DNA of 64,000 bases from Oenanthe sinensis. Lineage: Eukaryota; Streptophyta; Magnoliopsida; Apiales; Apiaceae. The number at the start of each line of letters is the position of its first letter. Within the stretch, counting starts at the first letter, position 1. This document shows positions 25,102-36,674 of the stretch, piece by piece. The position numbers and the translations under genes were made by a program. Under the pieces are notes generated by a model. That model was not told the DNA's origin and searched no databases. It saw nothing but the letters and a program-made list of their open reading frames with translations. The stretch covers positions 24,501,001 to 24,565,000 of the forward strand of contig CM053806.1 of assembly GCA_028671895.1 (NCBI GenBank), read 5' to 3'.

Positions 25102-27040
25102 GTAGGGATCTAGAAAAAACTTTTTATGGAGAAAACTAACAGACCATCATCTCTATCATTGATCATCCTATTGTATATATAATTAGTATTATATAGAAAT
25201 ACTGTCAATAATAACAAGTTAAAACAATAAAATGAAACTAGTATTCTAATTTTTTACTCTTGAAATAATAGAAACAATCAAAAAATGCGGTCAATTTGAC
25301 CCAATACAATCAATATATATCATCAACATATTCATATATTAATATTCTACTAACTATTCTACTAAATATTTAATTGAATAATTTAAATTAAGATTTAATA
25401 TTTTTTTAATTAAGATTCCAACAACTATTCAACTAACTATTTTATTTAATAGAATTTTATAAAATACTTATCAGAATATTTAATGGAATTTTATTAGAAT
25501 ACTTAGTAGAATTTTATAAAAAATTTAATAAAATACTTACTGGAATATTTTGATTTACTAGAATATTTAATAGAATTTTATAAGAATACTTAGCAGAATT
25601 TTATAGAATACTTACTAGAATATTTAATAGAATTTTATTAAAATACTTAGTAGAATTTTATAAAATATTTAACAGAATACTTACCAGAATATTTAATAGA
25701 GATTTACTGGAATACTTACTAGAATATTTAATAGAATTTTATTAGAATACTTAGAAGAAATTTATAAAAAATTATTAAAATATTTAATTGAATACTTACT
25801 AGAATATTTAATAGATTTTTATTAGAATACTTAGTAGAATTTTATAAAAATTTACTAGAATACTTAGTAGAATTTTATATAATACTTACTAGAATATTTA
25901 ATAGAATTTTATTATAATATTTAGTAGAATTTTATAGAATACTTGCTAGAATATTTAATAGAATTTTATTAGAATATTTAGTAGAATTTTATAAAATATT
26001 TAATAGAATTCTTACTAGAATATTTAATAGAGATTTACTAGAATACTTAGTAGAATTTTATAGAATACTTACTAAAATATTTAATAGAATTTTATTAGAA
26101 TACTTAGTAGAATCTTAATATTTTGCAGAATACTTAGTAAAATATATACTAAAATCTTAATACTTAGTATTAACTATACATTAGAATACTTAATTGAATC
26201 TTAATATAGTATTAACTATACATTAGAATACTTAGTAGAATCCTAATACTTAGTATTGACTATACATTAGAATACTAAGTAGAATCTTAATACTAATATT
26301 CATATAAAATATTATTTTTATTAAAATGTAAAAATAAAAAAAATAGATTTTACAATACAATATCTTATGAAATATATAATAGAAATTTATATTAAAATTC
26401 AATATGATATTAAGTGTTATATTGAAATACTTACTTTTAATATAGTTTTATAAAATTTCAATATTAATAATTATTAGAATATATATTATGATATTTAATA
26501 TGGTTGAACTCCTCATAGAATCTAAATAAAGATAATTAGTAAAATTTTAGTTTTAAAATTTTATAGAATAATTAGTACAATACTTAATGTAATCTAAATA
26601 ATTTTTTTAACAAAACTAGAATTCTAATATAATATTAATAATAAAATTATACGTAGAATATATTTAGTGCAAGAGTTATTGCGATCTCAATAATTTTAAC
26701 ATACTTCAAATAAAATTTAAATTTTAATAATTATTAGAATAATTATTATAAAATTGAATATGGTTGAACACCTCATAAAATTTAAAGAAAATATTTATTA
26801 GAATCTTAATAAAGATACGAGAGAGATGATGTTAAAATATATGAGATCATGTACTTACTTGATTTAAATAATTTATATATGTTTACTATATTAAGAGCTC
26901 ATCTGCTTTTATTGTCATGCAAGTAATTGAAATAAAGTATAATTGAATGAAATTCACTTAATATGAACCATCAGATCAATTAAAAATCAACGGCCAGTAA
27001 AAATACATTAGTTTTCTCCAAAATATTGATTTTCTTTTGA
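25102..27040. mobile_element. candidate non-autonomous DNA transposon with subterminal inverted repeats
   Basis: GGAGAAAACTAA at 25128-25139 and its exact complement TTAGTTTTCTCC at 27008-27019, extended imperfectly outward, bound a ~1.9-kb non-coding AT-rich block. The left end abuts a (TA)n microsatellite. No transposase ORF. Inside lies a degenerate minisatellite (25340-26300). Class (MULE-, hAT- or Helitron-like) cannot be decided by eye. Confidence 0.5.
25340..26300. repeat. degenerate AT-rich minisatellite
   Basis: Alternating variants of ACTAGAATATTTAATAGAA, TTTTATTAGAATACTTAG and TAGAATTTTATA recur about every 50-60 bp for nearly 1 kb, with frequent point changes. Non-coding. Confidence 0.8.
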
Positions 27041-27087
27041 GTCTTCTATTTCTATACAATATACATTCTAAAATTCCTGTACAAGTT

Positions 27088-27100
27088 TGGTATCAGAGCC
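27088..27100 (+). other. tRNA-Met primer site of an endogenous pararetrovirus
   Basis: TGGTATCAGAGCC lies 443 bp upstream of a caulimovirus-type movement-protein ORF with no LTR before it. In Caulimoviridae this sequence primes minus-strand DNA synthesis and marks the genome map origin. The intervening sequence would be the leader. Confidence 0.7.
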
Positions 27101-27542
27101 ATTCGTTACTGAAGCATAGGGTTAAAGGTACTTATCCTTTTTTGTATTTAATTTATGGCCATTAGTAGCTAAATAATTATTGTGGAAGGCTGGACAGTAG
27201 ATCGACAGTAAAGTTCTTGAGAATGTAAAAAAAAGGTAAAAAATGGATAAGTTTTTAGTGTTTTCTTAAAATGATCATCATTTTAAAGCTGAAGAGTAAA
27301 AAGCTGTTTTCATGATGATTTGTAAAAAAGAAAATTTTTGCTAAAAACATTCCACTTTTCATCTTTGATTTTGGATTTTTTGTCTATCCCAGTTAGGTTG
27401 ATAGTTAAACGAGTAATCGTTTGCAAAGATGAACCAAAAAGATTGTATTTTTATATTTCTCAAATAATTTTTACCACTCAAGAACCTATTTAAATAAAAT
27501 CTACTGGTTAGCCAACCACAACAAGTTTAGCTGTGACTAATA

Positions 27543-28057
27543 ATGAGTGTGAGTACTATTAGTACTGATGATAATGATCATCACGATATATCTATTTCAA
27601 ATGCTGAATTGATAGAATATCCAAACAATTTGGATAAGTTAAATAAATGGATAATTTCTTCTGTTCCTTCAAATCAAATTTATAACATTGGTTTGTTTGA
27701 TGTAAAATCTAGGTTTGCTATCAGAACGATAGAACAAACAATTAGAATTTCTGATAACACTCAGACAATTAGACTATTGAGTAAAAAAGATTTACTCCCA
27801 TTCAGGAACTATAACTTTATCCATATTGGGATGATACAAATTGCTTTTAAACCCATAACATTATTAGGTATTAATTCTAGCATAATGACATACGTTAGAG
27901 ATGACAGATGTAGAGATTTTAAACCCTCTCTAGCTGCATTAATAGAAACAAGTATGTGTCAAGGACCAGTCTATTTTGAGGTATCTCCTAACCTCAATTT
28001 ATCATTATCTGACAGTAATTTGTTAGATGTTATGCAGGTAACCATTCATACTAATGG

Positions 28058-28058
<1 letters not shown>
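27543..28058 (+). pseudogene. movement-protein region of an endogenous pararetrovirus (Caulimoviridae), truncated
   Basis: About 170 residues from the ATG at 27543 match the N-terminal half of caulimovirid cell-to-cell movement proteins (30K superfamily). Visible strings are IYNIGLFDVKSRFAIRT, TIRLLSKKDL, NFIHIGMIQIAFKPI and CQGPVYFEVSPNLNLSLSD. The viral frame stops matching at about 28058, where it runs into a (TA)n microsatellite; the open frame to 28229 is only an Ile-Tyr repeat and flanking DNA. Coat protein, protease and RT are absent nearby, so this is an integrated fragment without infectious capacity. The genus (florendovirus- or petuvirus-like) is not determined. Confidence 0.82.

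Positions 28059-28119
<61 letters not shown>
28059..28119. repeat. (TA)n microsatellite at the viral junction
   Basis: About 30 TA units immediately after the last recognisable movement-protein codon and immediately before a MITE-like element. Confidence 0.95.
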
Positions 28120-28121
<2 letters not shown>

Positions 28122-28123
28122 CT

Positions 28124-28512
28124 ACTTCGTAAAAAACACCCTTATATAAAGAACAAGAAAGAACATTTAGAATCTTACATTAATACTCATTTAGATTCTA
28201 AGTTTAACATCAATTATGTTTTTTTATGAATAAAAATAGAGTGTAACATGAGATTAACAAAAAATCATAACATGATTATGTGTAAATTTCATTTTTACAA
28301 AATGTATATAATATTCTATATTGGATTCTATGTTAGATTATATAACATTTGATTTTTAAAATTTAGATGAGATTCGATGTTATATTCGATATGTTAGGGT
28401 TTACTTAGTTCAATTTTGTGATTTTAATCTTAAAAGACATTTCTCATAAAAAAAAAAGAAGTGTTTTAATGGTGTTTTTCCATATTTTTCATATAAGGGT
28501 GTTATTTATAAA
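28124..28512. mobile_element. MITE-like element
   Basis: AACACCCTTATAT at 28135-28147 is exactly complementary to ATATAAGGGTGTT at 28491-28503, with further imperfect pairing on both sides. The ~390-bp interior is AT-rich and non-coding. No clear target duplication because the left side is the TA microsatellite. Confidence 0.55.
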
Positions 28513-29197
28513 ATGAAACCATATATAATATATAATTGTATACAATTAGTTCTTATCTTAAGAGTCGTTTGTTTGGCAAAATTTTGATATCATAAATATG
28601 TTTTATTGATCATTTCAAATATATATACATATAAATTTTTTAAATTCAAGGTGAGGTGGGGTAGGGTGAGAAGATATGAGTAATCAAATTTTTTTTTTTT
28701 ATCTATAAAATCATATATAAAATTTTCATATACATTTTTTATTTTAAATTTATTATTTATAAATTGTATAACGATTTTAAACTACCTCTTTCACGTTGAC
28801 ATATAAGTAATTCTTATTGACAAGTTGTAAATTAAATAAGGGAAGGAAAGAGACAATAAAAATCTCTTGTAGCAGATTTTACTCCTTTTAGGACGGCTGA
28901 TAGCTGATATGATCAATTTTAACAAAGCGAAAACGAAGGCTCATCTCATATTCCTGGAACTATCTTGAAAATGAGCACACGTGTGTCACGTTACATTGCG
29001 TCAATTTTGCTCGTCTTCACTAATTAATTCTACTTTCACCTGTCTTAGGATGTTACTCACTTATCCTGTCTGTGTTTCCTTAAATTCTAGAAATAAGTAT
29101 TTTTTAAAAAAAAGTAAAAATATACTTTTTATGTAAATAAATATTTATTTTTTAAAAATAAGTTTAATTCTTAATTTATTTTTTAAAAATAAGTACT

Positions 29198-29244
<47 letters not shown>

Positions 29245-31250
29245 AAAATAATTATTTATTTTCAGAAAATAAACTTAATCAAACGGGACCTAAATTTATC
29301 ACTCTAACTTATACAACTAATTTAACATTAAATACAAATAATATATACAAGCTTATAACTCGTCCGAAATACAGGATGAATGACTAATATTTAGGTAAAT
29401 TTATTTTTTATATTATATTTTATTGATATTTACTGTAAAATTTTATAACCTTGAGAATTTATGTTAATATAATATAATATTATCCGTGAGAAATTGTATA
29501 AAAAGAGGTCTATGGGGAGTTAGAGTTGTATGTTATTATACAATGATATTTATATATTAATATTCATAAACTTTAATGATATATTGAATAAAAATTATAG
29601 GATAAGTAAGATTATTAATATATAAAATATAAAATATAATTTAAATATAATGTAATATTATCCGTGAGGAGTTGTATAAAAGGAGAACTACCGGGGGTTA
29701 GAATTGTATGTATGATATATATATTCTTTTTAAAATTAGATTTTATTAAAATTGAATGTTTAAAATCGTTTTTATGATTCATCTAAAATTGAACGGTTAT
29801 GATCTTTTTTTATGGTTCACCTTGAACCAAAACTTTTAATCTTTCAACTATATTAATATAGTATAGATAGTTAATTTTTTTTTTGCAAAAACGAAGAATC
29901 ATTTTATTGATATATAATATCAAAAAATACATCACAAAGATAATAAAAGTTTATTATTTAATCGAAAAATATAAAGAGATATTAATGCCAATTTAAACAG
30001 TGTACGTGAGTGTAAGTTTATCAAGTACATGAGAGAACAATTATAATACAGTATGTGGCTGTTGTATAAATCTAGTGGCAGCAACTGATTGATATACTAT
30101 GTTTATATTAATCCAATAATATATAACTTCGGTTTCAGTCTAAAGTCTCTGGTTTATGGTTAGTTGTGTAGGTTGGAATCCGAAACTGACAGAAGTAGAG
30201 AATATAAACACAAGATTTAATTATCTATAATTAAAATAATCATTTCGTAAGCACTGATTATTGGCTTTTTAGATGACATAAACTATGATTTGGATAATCG
30301 CCTTTACAAATTCAATCAAAGTACACAAACAAATTAATGCCATTTTTTTTAATTATACTAAGTGTTCGGATCAATTTACACGCAACTCGATTAATTCTAA
30401 ACTAATTTAGCATTTCACCGTCACTAACCGAATACTGAGTGTGATGGAATTGCAATAATCTCTTTAATAAGTAACATTGTTTGTACTTAATTCCCTCGAT
30501 TTATTATTTTATTATAATTTGATAATTATTCGTTGATTATGAACTACTTTACGTTTCTTTTCCTTTTACCAAATATATAGAATTATTCGAACATGCTGTG
30601 TTTTGTTGTATGCTACACAGTTTGTGTATACTTAAATCAATTATCGAAAGTTAAAGATTTACTACTACAACCTAATCATAACACTCTTCATATACATGTA
30701 TCTACAATTTCATATATAATATAAATAAATTTGTGTTCTTAGCTTTGATCATTACGATATAACTTTCATTTGTTTTTTTGTGTTTATTATAAGATAAATC
30801 TTTGTTTGAGAGCTCACGACACATAAATTATGATTTGAATCTTTGTTTGGACACAGAAATTCGATATTATCATATTGCGACTCAACTCAAGTTAGTCAAG
30901 TGGGATATGTCTATACAATTATATAATCTATCCTTTCCCTTCGTTTACTTGGCAAGTTCGTTTTGATTTTTAACATATATATTTATGTGTTTTAATTATA
31001 TATTAAAAATAATTACTTTGAAATTTTTCTAATTATAATATTATAATATAACGAATATTTTAATTCAAAACAAAAAATTATAAAAATAAATATTTTTATT
31101 ATTTAATTAAAGTACTTAAATATATGTATGATCATTATTGAAAACGACTTATAAAAAAACGAAACAGGTAGAATATTGTGGACAGAGCAAATATATATTG
31201 ATGGAACAATTGAAAACACCTCAATTATGTACTACATGTATAGGCTAGCT
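28513..31250. other. AT-rich intergenic region upstream of GH3
   Basis: No coding segment recognised. It contains a (TA)n run (29200-29239) and a diverged direct repeat of ~70 bp centred on TATTATCCGTGAG (29466-29535 and 29645-29715). Otherwise it is low-complexity AT-rich sequence. Confidence 0.6.
29466..29715. repeat. diverged direct repeat pair
   Basis: Copies at about 29466-29535 and 29645-29715 share AATATTATCCGTGAG, TTGTATAAAA and TTAGA(G/A)TTGTATGT in the same order. Start-to-start spacing is about 180 bp. Confidence 0.65.
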
Positions 31251-31293
31251 CGTGAAGCAAACACAACACTTTGTGTATTCTCCCATACTCCCT

Positions 31294-31416
31294 TGTCCAC
31301 GTGCCAGGAAGCTGCCGAGCCCGGTTGAAGCCCGTCACTGTCATTTAAAAACAAAACACACAAGGAAAACAACCGCGTGGTTGGCTGACGTGTCAGTCCC
31401 CGGGCCCACATGTCCC
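31294..31416 (+). promoter_or_regulatory. GH3 upstream TGTC / ACGT element cluster
   Basis: A locally GC-richer stretch. TGTCCA overlaps a G-box CACGTG (31298-31303), TGACGTGTCA lies at 31386-31395 and TGTCCC at 31411-31416. TGTC-containing words are the core of auxin response elements bound by ARF factors, and GH3 promoters classically combine them with bZIP/bHLH ACGT sites. The canonical TGTCTC is not seen here, so auxin control is inferred from the family and these near-consensus sites. Confidence 0.5.
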
Positions 31417-31556
31417 TTCACTCACTAACACCTACACGACCACACATTACAAAAATAGCCACGACCCATGGCCTCACTCTTAACCTCCCAATTTGCCCCC
31501 TGTGGGTCCCACCATGACATGGCACCCTCCAATTTTTTCAACCCTCTCCCAACTCC

Positions 31557-31564
31557 TATATAAA
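31557..31564 (+). promoter_or_regulatory. TATA box of GH3
   Basis: TATATAAA 110 bp upstream of the ATG, implying transcription start near 31590 and a 5' leader of about 85 nt. Confidence 0.75.
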
Positions 31565-31673
31565 CACCCTTTGCCTTGCCTTCACTACATCACCACAAAA
31601 AAAATATTATATCTAGCTCAACAATTTAAGATATATTCGCGTTACATCAATTTTTTGAACATTTTAAACACTA

Positions 31674-33666
31674 ATGGCTGTGGATTCAATCCTGTCATCT
31701 CCATTAGGCCCTCCGGTGTGCGAAAAGGACGCGAAAGCGCTTCAATTTATTGAAGAAATGACTAGAAATGCTGATACTGTGCAGGAGAAAGTGTTGGCAG
31801 AGATACTGAGTAGGAACGCTAAGACAGAGTATCTGCAGCGATACAAGCTCAATGGTGCCACTGATCGGGACACTTTTAAGTCGAAAATTCCCATGGTTAC
31901 TTACGAAGATCTTCAGCCTGATATTCAACGTATTGCCAATGGTGACATGTCTCAAATCATGTGTTCTCATCCCATCTCTGAGTTTCTCACTAGGTGAATT
32001 TTCCGTACGATTGTTATTTTAAGTTACGATGGTTATAGAGGTTTCGATAAATGTCTTAATATTTTTTTATATTTTGCACAACAGCTCTGGAACTTCAGCC
32101 GGAGAAAGAAAGCTGATGCCAACGATTAAGGAAGAGTTGGATCGTCGTCAACAACTTTACAGTCTTCTCATGCCTGTCATGAACCTGTAAGTTCCAATTT
32201 CGACTGCATTTCGTGACAGCCAGTTTAATTAGAAAGTGTCTGTATATGGTTGTGCAAAATTTAATATTTTCTGATAATGATTTATTTCTATTTGTGGCAG
32301 TTATGTGCCTGGTTTGGACAAAGGAAAAGGATTGTACTTTCTTTTTGTCAAGTCAGAGACAAAGACACCTGGTGGCCTATTGGCAAGGCCAGTACTTACC
32401 AGCTATTACAACAGTGATCATTTCAAGACCCGACCCTACGACCCGTATAATGTTATGACAAGCCCGAATGAAGCAATCCTGTGTGTTGATTCTTTCCAAA
32501 GCATGTACTCACAAATGCTCTGTGGTCTCTACGAACGCCAACAAGTGCTCCGTCTAGGAGCTGTATTCGCCTCTGGTCTTCTCCGGGCCATCCGGTTTCT
32601 TCAGCTCAACTGGCCAGAATTGGCAAACGATATCCGAACCGGATGCTTAAGTGAAAAAATAACTAATCAGGACATCCGTGCATGCATGACCCGGGTACTT
32701 AAACCCGACCCAGAGCTCGCGGATTTCATATCCAAGGAGTGCTGTGAACAAAATTGGGAAGGTATTGTAACAAAAATATGGCCTAACACAAAGTACCTAG
32801 ACGTAATTGTCACGGGTGCAATGGCTCAATATATACCAACCCTTAAATATTATAGCGGAGGATTACCTATGGCATGCACCATGTACGCATCTTCCGAATG
32901 TTATTTCGGGCTCAATCTCAATCCAATGTGCAAACCATCTCAAGTGTCGTATACCATCATGCCAAATATGGCTTATTTCGAGTTCTTGCCCCATGAGCCA
33001 CACTCAACTCATGAATTGCCTCGAAAACTCGTGGACCTCGTCGATGTTGAAGTTGGAAAAGAATACGAACTTGTAATTACAACTTATGCAGGTCTCAATA
33101 GGTACCGCGTTGGTGACATCCTCCGAGTCACCGGTTTCCACAACTCCGCACCACAATTCCACTTCGTTAGGCGAAAAAACGCCTTGCTCAGCATCGATTC
33201 AGACAAAACAGACGAGGCCGAGCTGCAAACAGCGGTTGAAAATGCATCGAAACTCCTCCAAGAATTCAACACCAGCGTCGTCGAGTACACGAGTTATGCC
33301 GATACAAAAACTATACCCGGTCACTACGTCATATATTGGGAGTTATTAGTCAAGGACTCGGCCAACTCGCCTAGCAATGAGGTCCTAAACAAGTGTTGTC
33401 TAGCTATGGAAGAGTGTCTCAACTCAGTGTACCGACAATGCCGAGTTGCGGACAACTCGGTGGGACCCTTGGAGATCCGTGTGGTTAAAAATGGCACATT
33501 CGAAGAGCTAATGGATTATGCAATATCAAGAGGGGCGTCAATTAATCAGTACAAGGCACCAAGATGTGTTAGTTTTACACCTATTATGGAGCTGTTGGAT
33601 TCGAGAGTAGTTTCATCACATTTTAGTCAAACTTTGCCTCATTGGACCCCGGAAAGACGCCGGTAA
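31674..33666 (+). CDS. GH3.1: indole-3-acetic acid-amido synthetase, GH3 family (three exons)
   Basis: Exons 31674-31993, 32085-32186 and 32301-33666, with GT-AG introns 31994-32084 and 32187-32300. Both junctions split a codon and restore the family reading frame. The product is 595 aa, normal for GH3. It is a cytosolic acyl-adenylate-forming enzyme that conjugates auxin to amino acids using ATP, lowering free IAA. ATP/AMP motifs are present: SSGTSAGERK (~107-116), YASSE (~336) and YRVGD (~409). The N-terminus MAVDSILSS and C-terminus LPHWTPERRR fit group II enzymes, closest in my reading to GH3.1, but the exact paralogue number is inferred. All exons are open and conserved, so the gene looks functional. 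It is the only complete host gene in the window, and the GC of exon 3 is well above the surroundings. Confidence 0.95.
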
Positions 33667-33703
33667 ATAATGTTTAAATATCTAAATAATATAGTTTGTA
33701 TAA

Positions 33704-33709
33704 AATAAA
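33704..33709 (+). terminator. AATAAA polyadenylation signal candidate for GH3
   Basis: AATAAA lies 38 bp after the stop codon. Plant signals are loose, and further AT-rich candidates follow. Confidence 0.4.
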
Positions 33710-34739
33710 ATGTTAGTGACCGACCATGTAAGTCAACTCAAGATTCCTTATTACTTAATTAGCCAGCAAACTAGCTAGCCAGGGTTCTTAATTGTACTTC
33801 TTTCTTTTGGTTTGTTTGTAAGTAGGAAAACTTTATAAATTGTACCATTTGCTAGCTAGGAATTATGATAATATCAGCTGAGACGGTTTATCGTTTCAGA
33901 TTTTGGATTCGACTCTCGTTTATTCGTTTTATAAGACATATAGTACTAACTTTTTGACAAAGACATATTATTAGGCTTTTAGACTGGTTAATTAGATATA
34001 TATTGCATGCATGTGTATGGTAACATAATATATCAGCTAACACAGAGAGATACATGAGAACGAAACATAATATATCAGCTAAAGCAAAAGGTATAAAAGC
34101 TTCCACATGAACTTAGCAAATTGAATTATAAACTGTTGTTAACTAGGATCTACTCTATATTATACTTAAAGGGCACATGCATGGTGTTAATACATGCAAC
34201 AATATTGATGATCCCACAATAGGCCATAAATAGAAATATATGGAGTTATTGATGTCCAAACTTCCCACATATGTAACATGGATGCCTCATGCATGCATGA
34301 CTGCATTATGATTTATGTATGGTGCACAATTAATTATTGAAGGACAGGTTAATTACAACCCCCCGTTCTTTAAATCTAAACCATATTTTCTGAATTATTA
34401 AAAAATTTATTAAATTTTGAATATCAAAATGAATAATGTTATTTGTTAACAAAATTTTATATTATATGAATGATAGTAATTTACAAATTATAACTCAATG
34501 ATTAATAATGTTTGATAAATAATCTATTTATATTATATTATTATAATAAAATTTGAATTTTTTTATAATTAGTTTGGTTAATCCAATTTTTGGTTATTCC
34601 AATTTTTTTAATTAACCCAATAATTTTTAATAATATATTATATCTAAATTATAATCTAAATTTTATATAGTTATATTAAGAATCATATTTATAATATAAT
34701 ATTTATATAACATAATTATACCAAATATAATTGACTTTC
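33710..34739. other. GH3 3' flank, no gene seen
   Basis: About 1 kb of AT-rich sequence with no coding potential. It ends where LTR D begins (34740). Confidence 0.6.
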
Positions 34740-36674
34740 TGTTTGGAATGAGTTTTGACAAACTTATGCAGATGGGGGTGAAGGTATAAGTTGACTATTT
34801 TTACTTTTTGATTGTTTGTTACTTAATAGCATAACCTTGAATGTGTTTCTAAAAGAAATGCGGAAATAATAACTTAGAACACGCACATGTTAACTTTCAG
34901 TCTAAATATTATTAGAATGAAATTGCTACAAGTTTGAAATTCAAGTATGAATTTCAGTTTCTTGTTCTTGAGAGAAAATAAGGAATGAATTAGTTAATAC
35001 AATTAAACACACTAGACTATGAAGTTATGCATTTGCTAAATAGATAACAAGTCTCAGTTGCACATGCTCCACAGACCTAGATTTCTATAACTAGAAAAAG
35101 ATAAAAATATCTTTAATTACATTTTACACAATCTATTTCTAGCTAAGTCTTTAGATTCGACAGTTTGTAGCTTCTGCATTCTATCTTCTGTCTTTTGTCT
35201 TGTTCTTTCTTCAAGCTTCCTTGTACAGTTGTCATTATCATTCACAGGTTTGACTGACCCTGATCATGACAATGCTTCTGTTACTTTTGCATACTTCCTT
35301 GAAACTAGCTCATTTAAAGTAGTCGATTACTCTTGAACTCTAACTCCTCGAGAAGTCATGATGTAGACTTCTCGATTGATCAATTCTAAGACTTCTTGAT
35401 TAGTCACCTTTGACAATTCTCGATCAACCTTGATTTGAGACTTCTCGATTAGACTCATTTGAAGACTTCTTGACTAGCTCAATCTTTATACTTCTCGATC
35501 AGACTAATATCTTTGACTTCTCGATCACTTCAACAACTAACTTCTCGATATAATTTTTTTGGACTTCTCGAACAATTGAATAACTTACTTCTCGACATTG
35601 AGACTTCTCTACATTCTTCACTTTTAGATTGGATGTAGCTTCTTGACTTCTAGAATGGTTTTTGAAGGCTTTGTTATACAAATTTCTAAGACTTCTCTAC
35701 CGGTTCATGTTGGTAAGATTGTGAATATGTATGAATAGAAGTCGTGATAACTCAACACTAGAACATGATAAATAAATAATACTATGACTACACGGAAATC
35801 AGGAAGAAATAAAGACAAGGTAAAAACAGTGAATCAAGACATTAGAAGAAGTTTTAAAGTCTATTATAGGGCACTGAAAGAAGTTCATTAATATGTTCAT
35901 GCCTCAGTGGAGAATAATGTGTAAAGACTTTCAGAGTTTCAGAAGTGTTGAAGATACCGTATAAAAGTGCCACTAGAAGATTTCAGTGTATAGCATTGAT
36001 TGAAGATAGACAATATTCGAAGCATAGTAATCTAGAAGAATTAAAGATAGGGTAAAGAGAAAGGTTAAAGAAGACAACTACAATCTTGAAGTTATACTCA
36101 CTAAAAGAAGTTAATTTATATGTTCAAACGTTAGTGAAGAATATAGAATGAACTATTCAAGATTGTAGTAGTAATGAAGACGTTGTCTAAGTACCAGAAA
36201 ATTTTCTAGTGAAAGTACAATGTTTATTAATAGTCGGATCTTGAAGCAATGAAACAGCTGAGGCAATGTCAAATGGAATTGTACAAAGTTAAGAGAATTC
36301 TATTAAGTATAAGTCGTTTGTGAACCAGACCAATGCACTAAATGTCAACACATCAAGAAAAGAATTGTCTGTACAAATCAAAAGAAAACAGTTGATTGCA
36401 AAGAGGAATGGAAGACAGACAAAGAAATAAATATAGTGAAAAGATCAAAAGGTATTTCTAAAGTCAAAGTCAAGCCCTAGCTCGAAGTCAAAGTCAAGAA
36501 TCAAGCCAAAACAAGTTAAACATCAAAAGAAATGATTCTGGACTTTTTCTAAGTGCTAAGGGGCGCCTCTACACTGTATCCCCTTGTGTAGGCGCCCCCA
36601 AGCTTTCAGTAAATAAATTCTAAGTACTTGGAACCTCAAGGGCTCCTCTACTAGCTTTTATTCTTCAGGCGCCC

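Noticed and set aside
28059..28229. C-terminal extension of the movement-protein frame
   Set aside because: Ile-Tyr microsatellite translation followed by MITE sequence; not viral coding.
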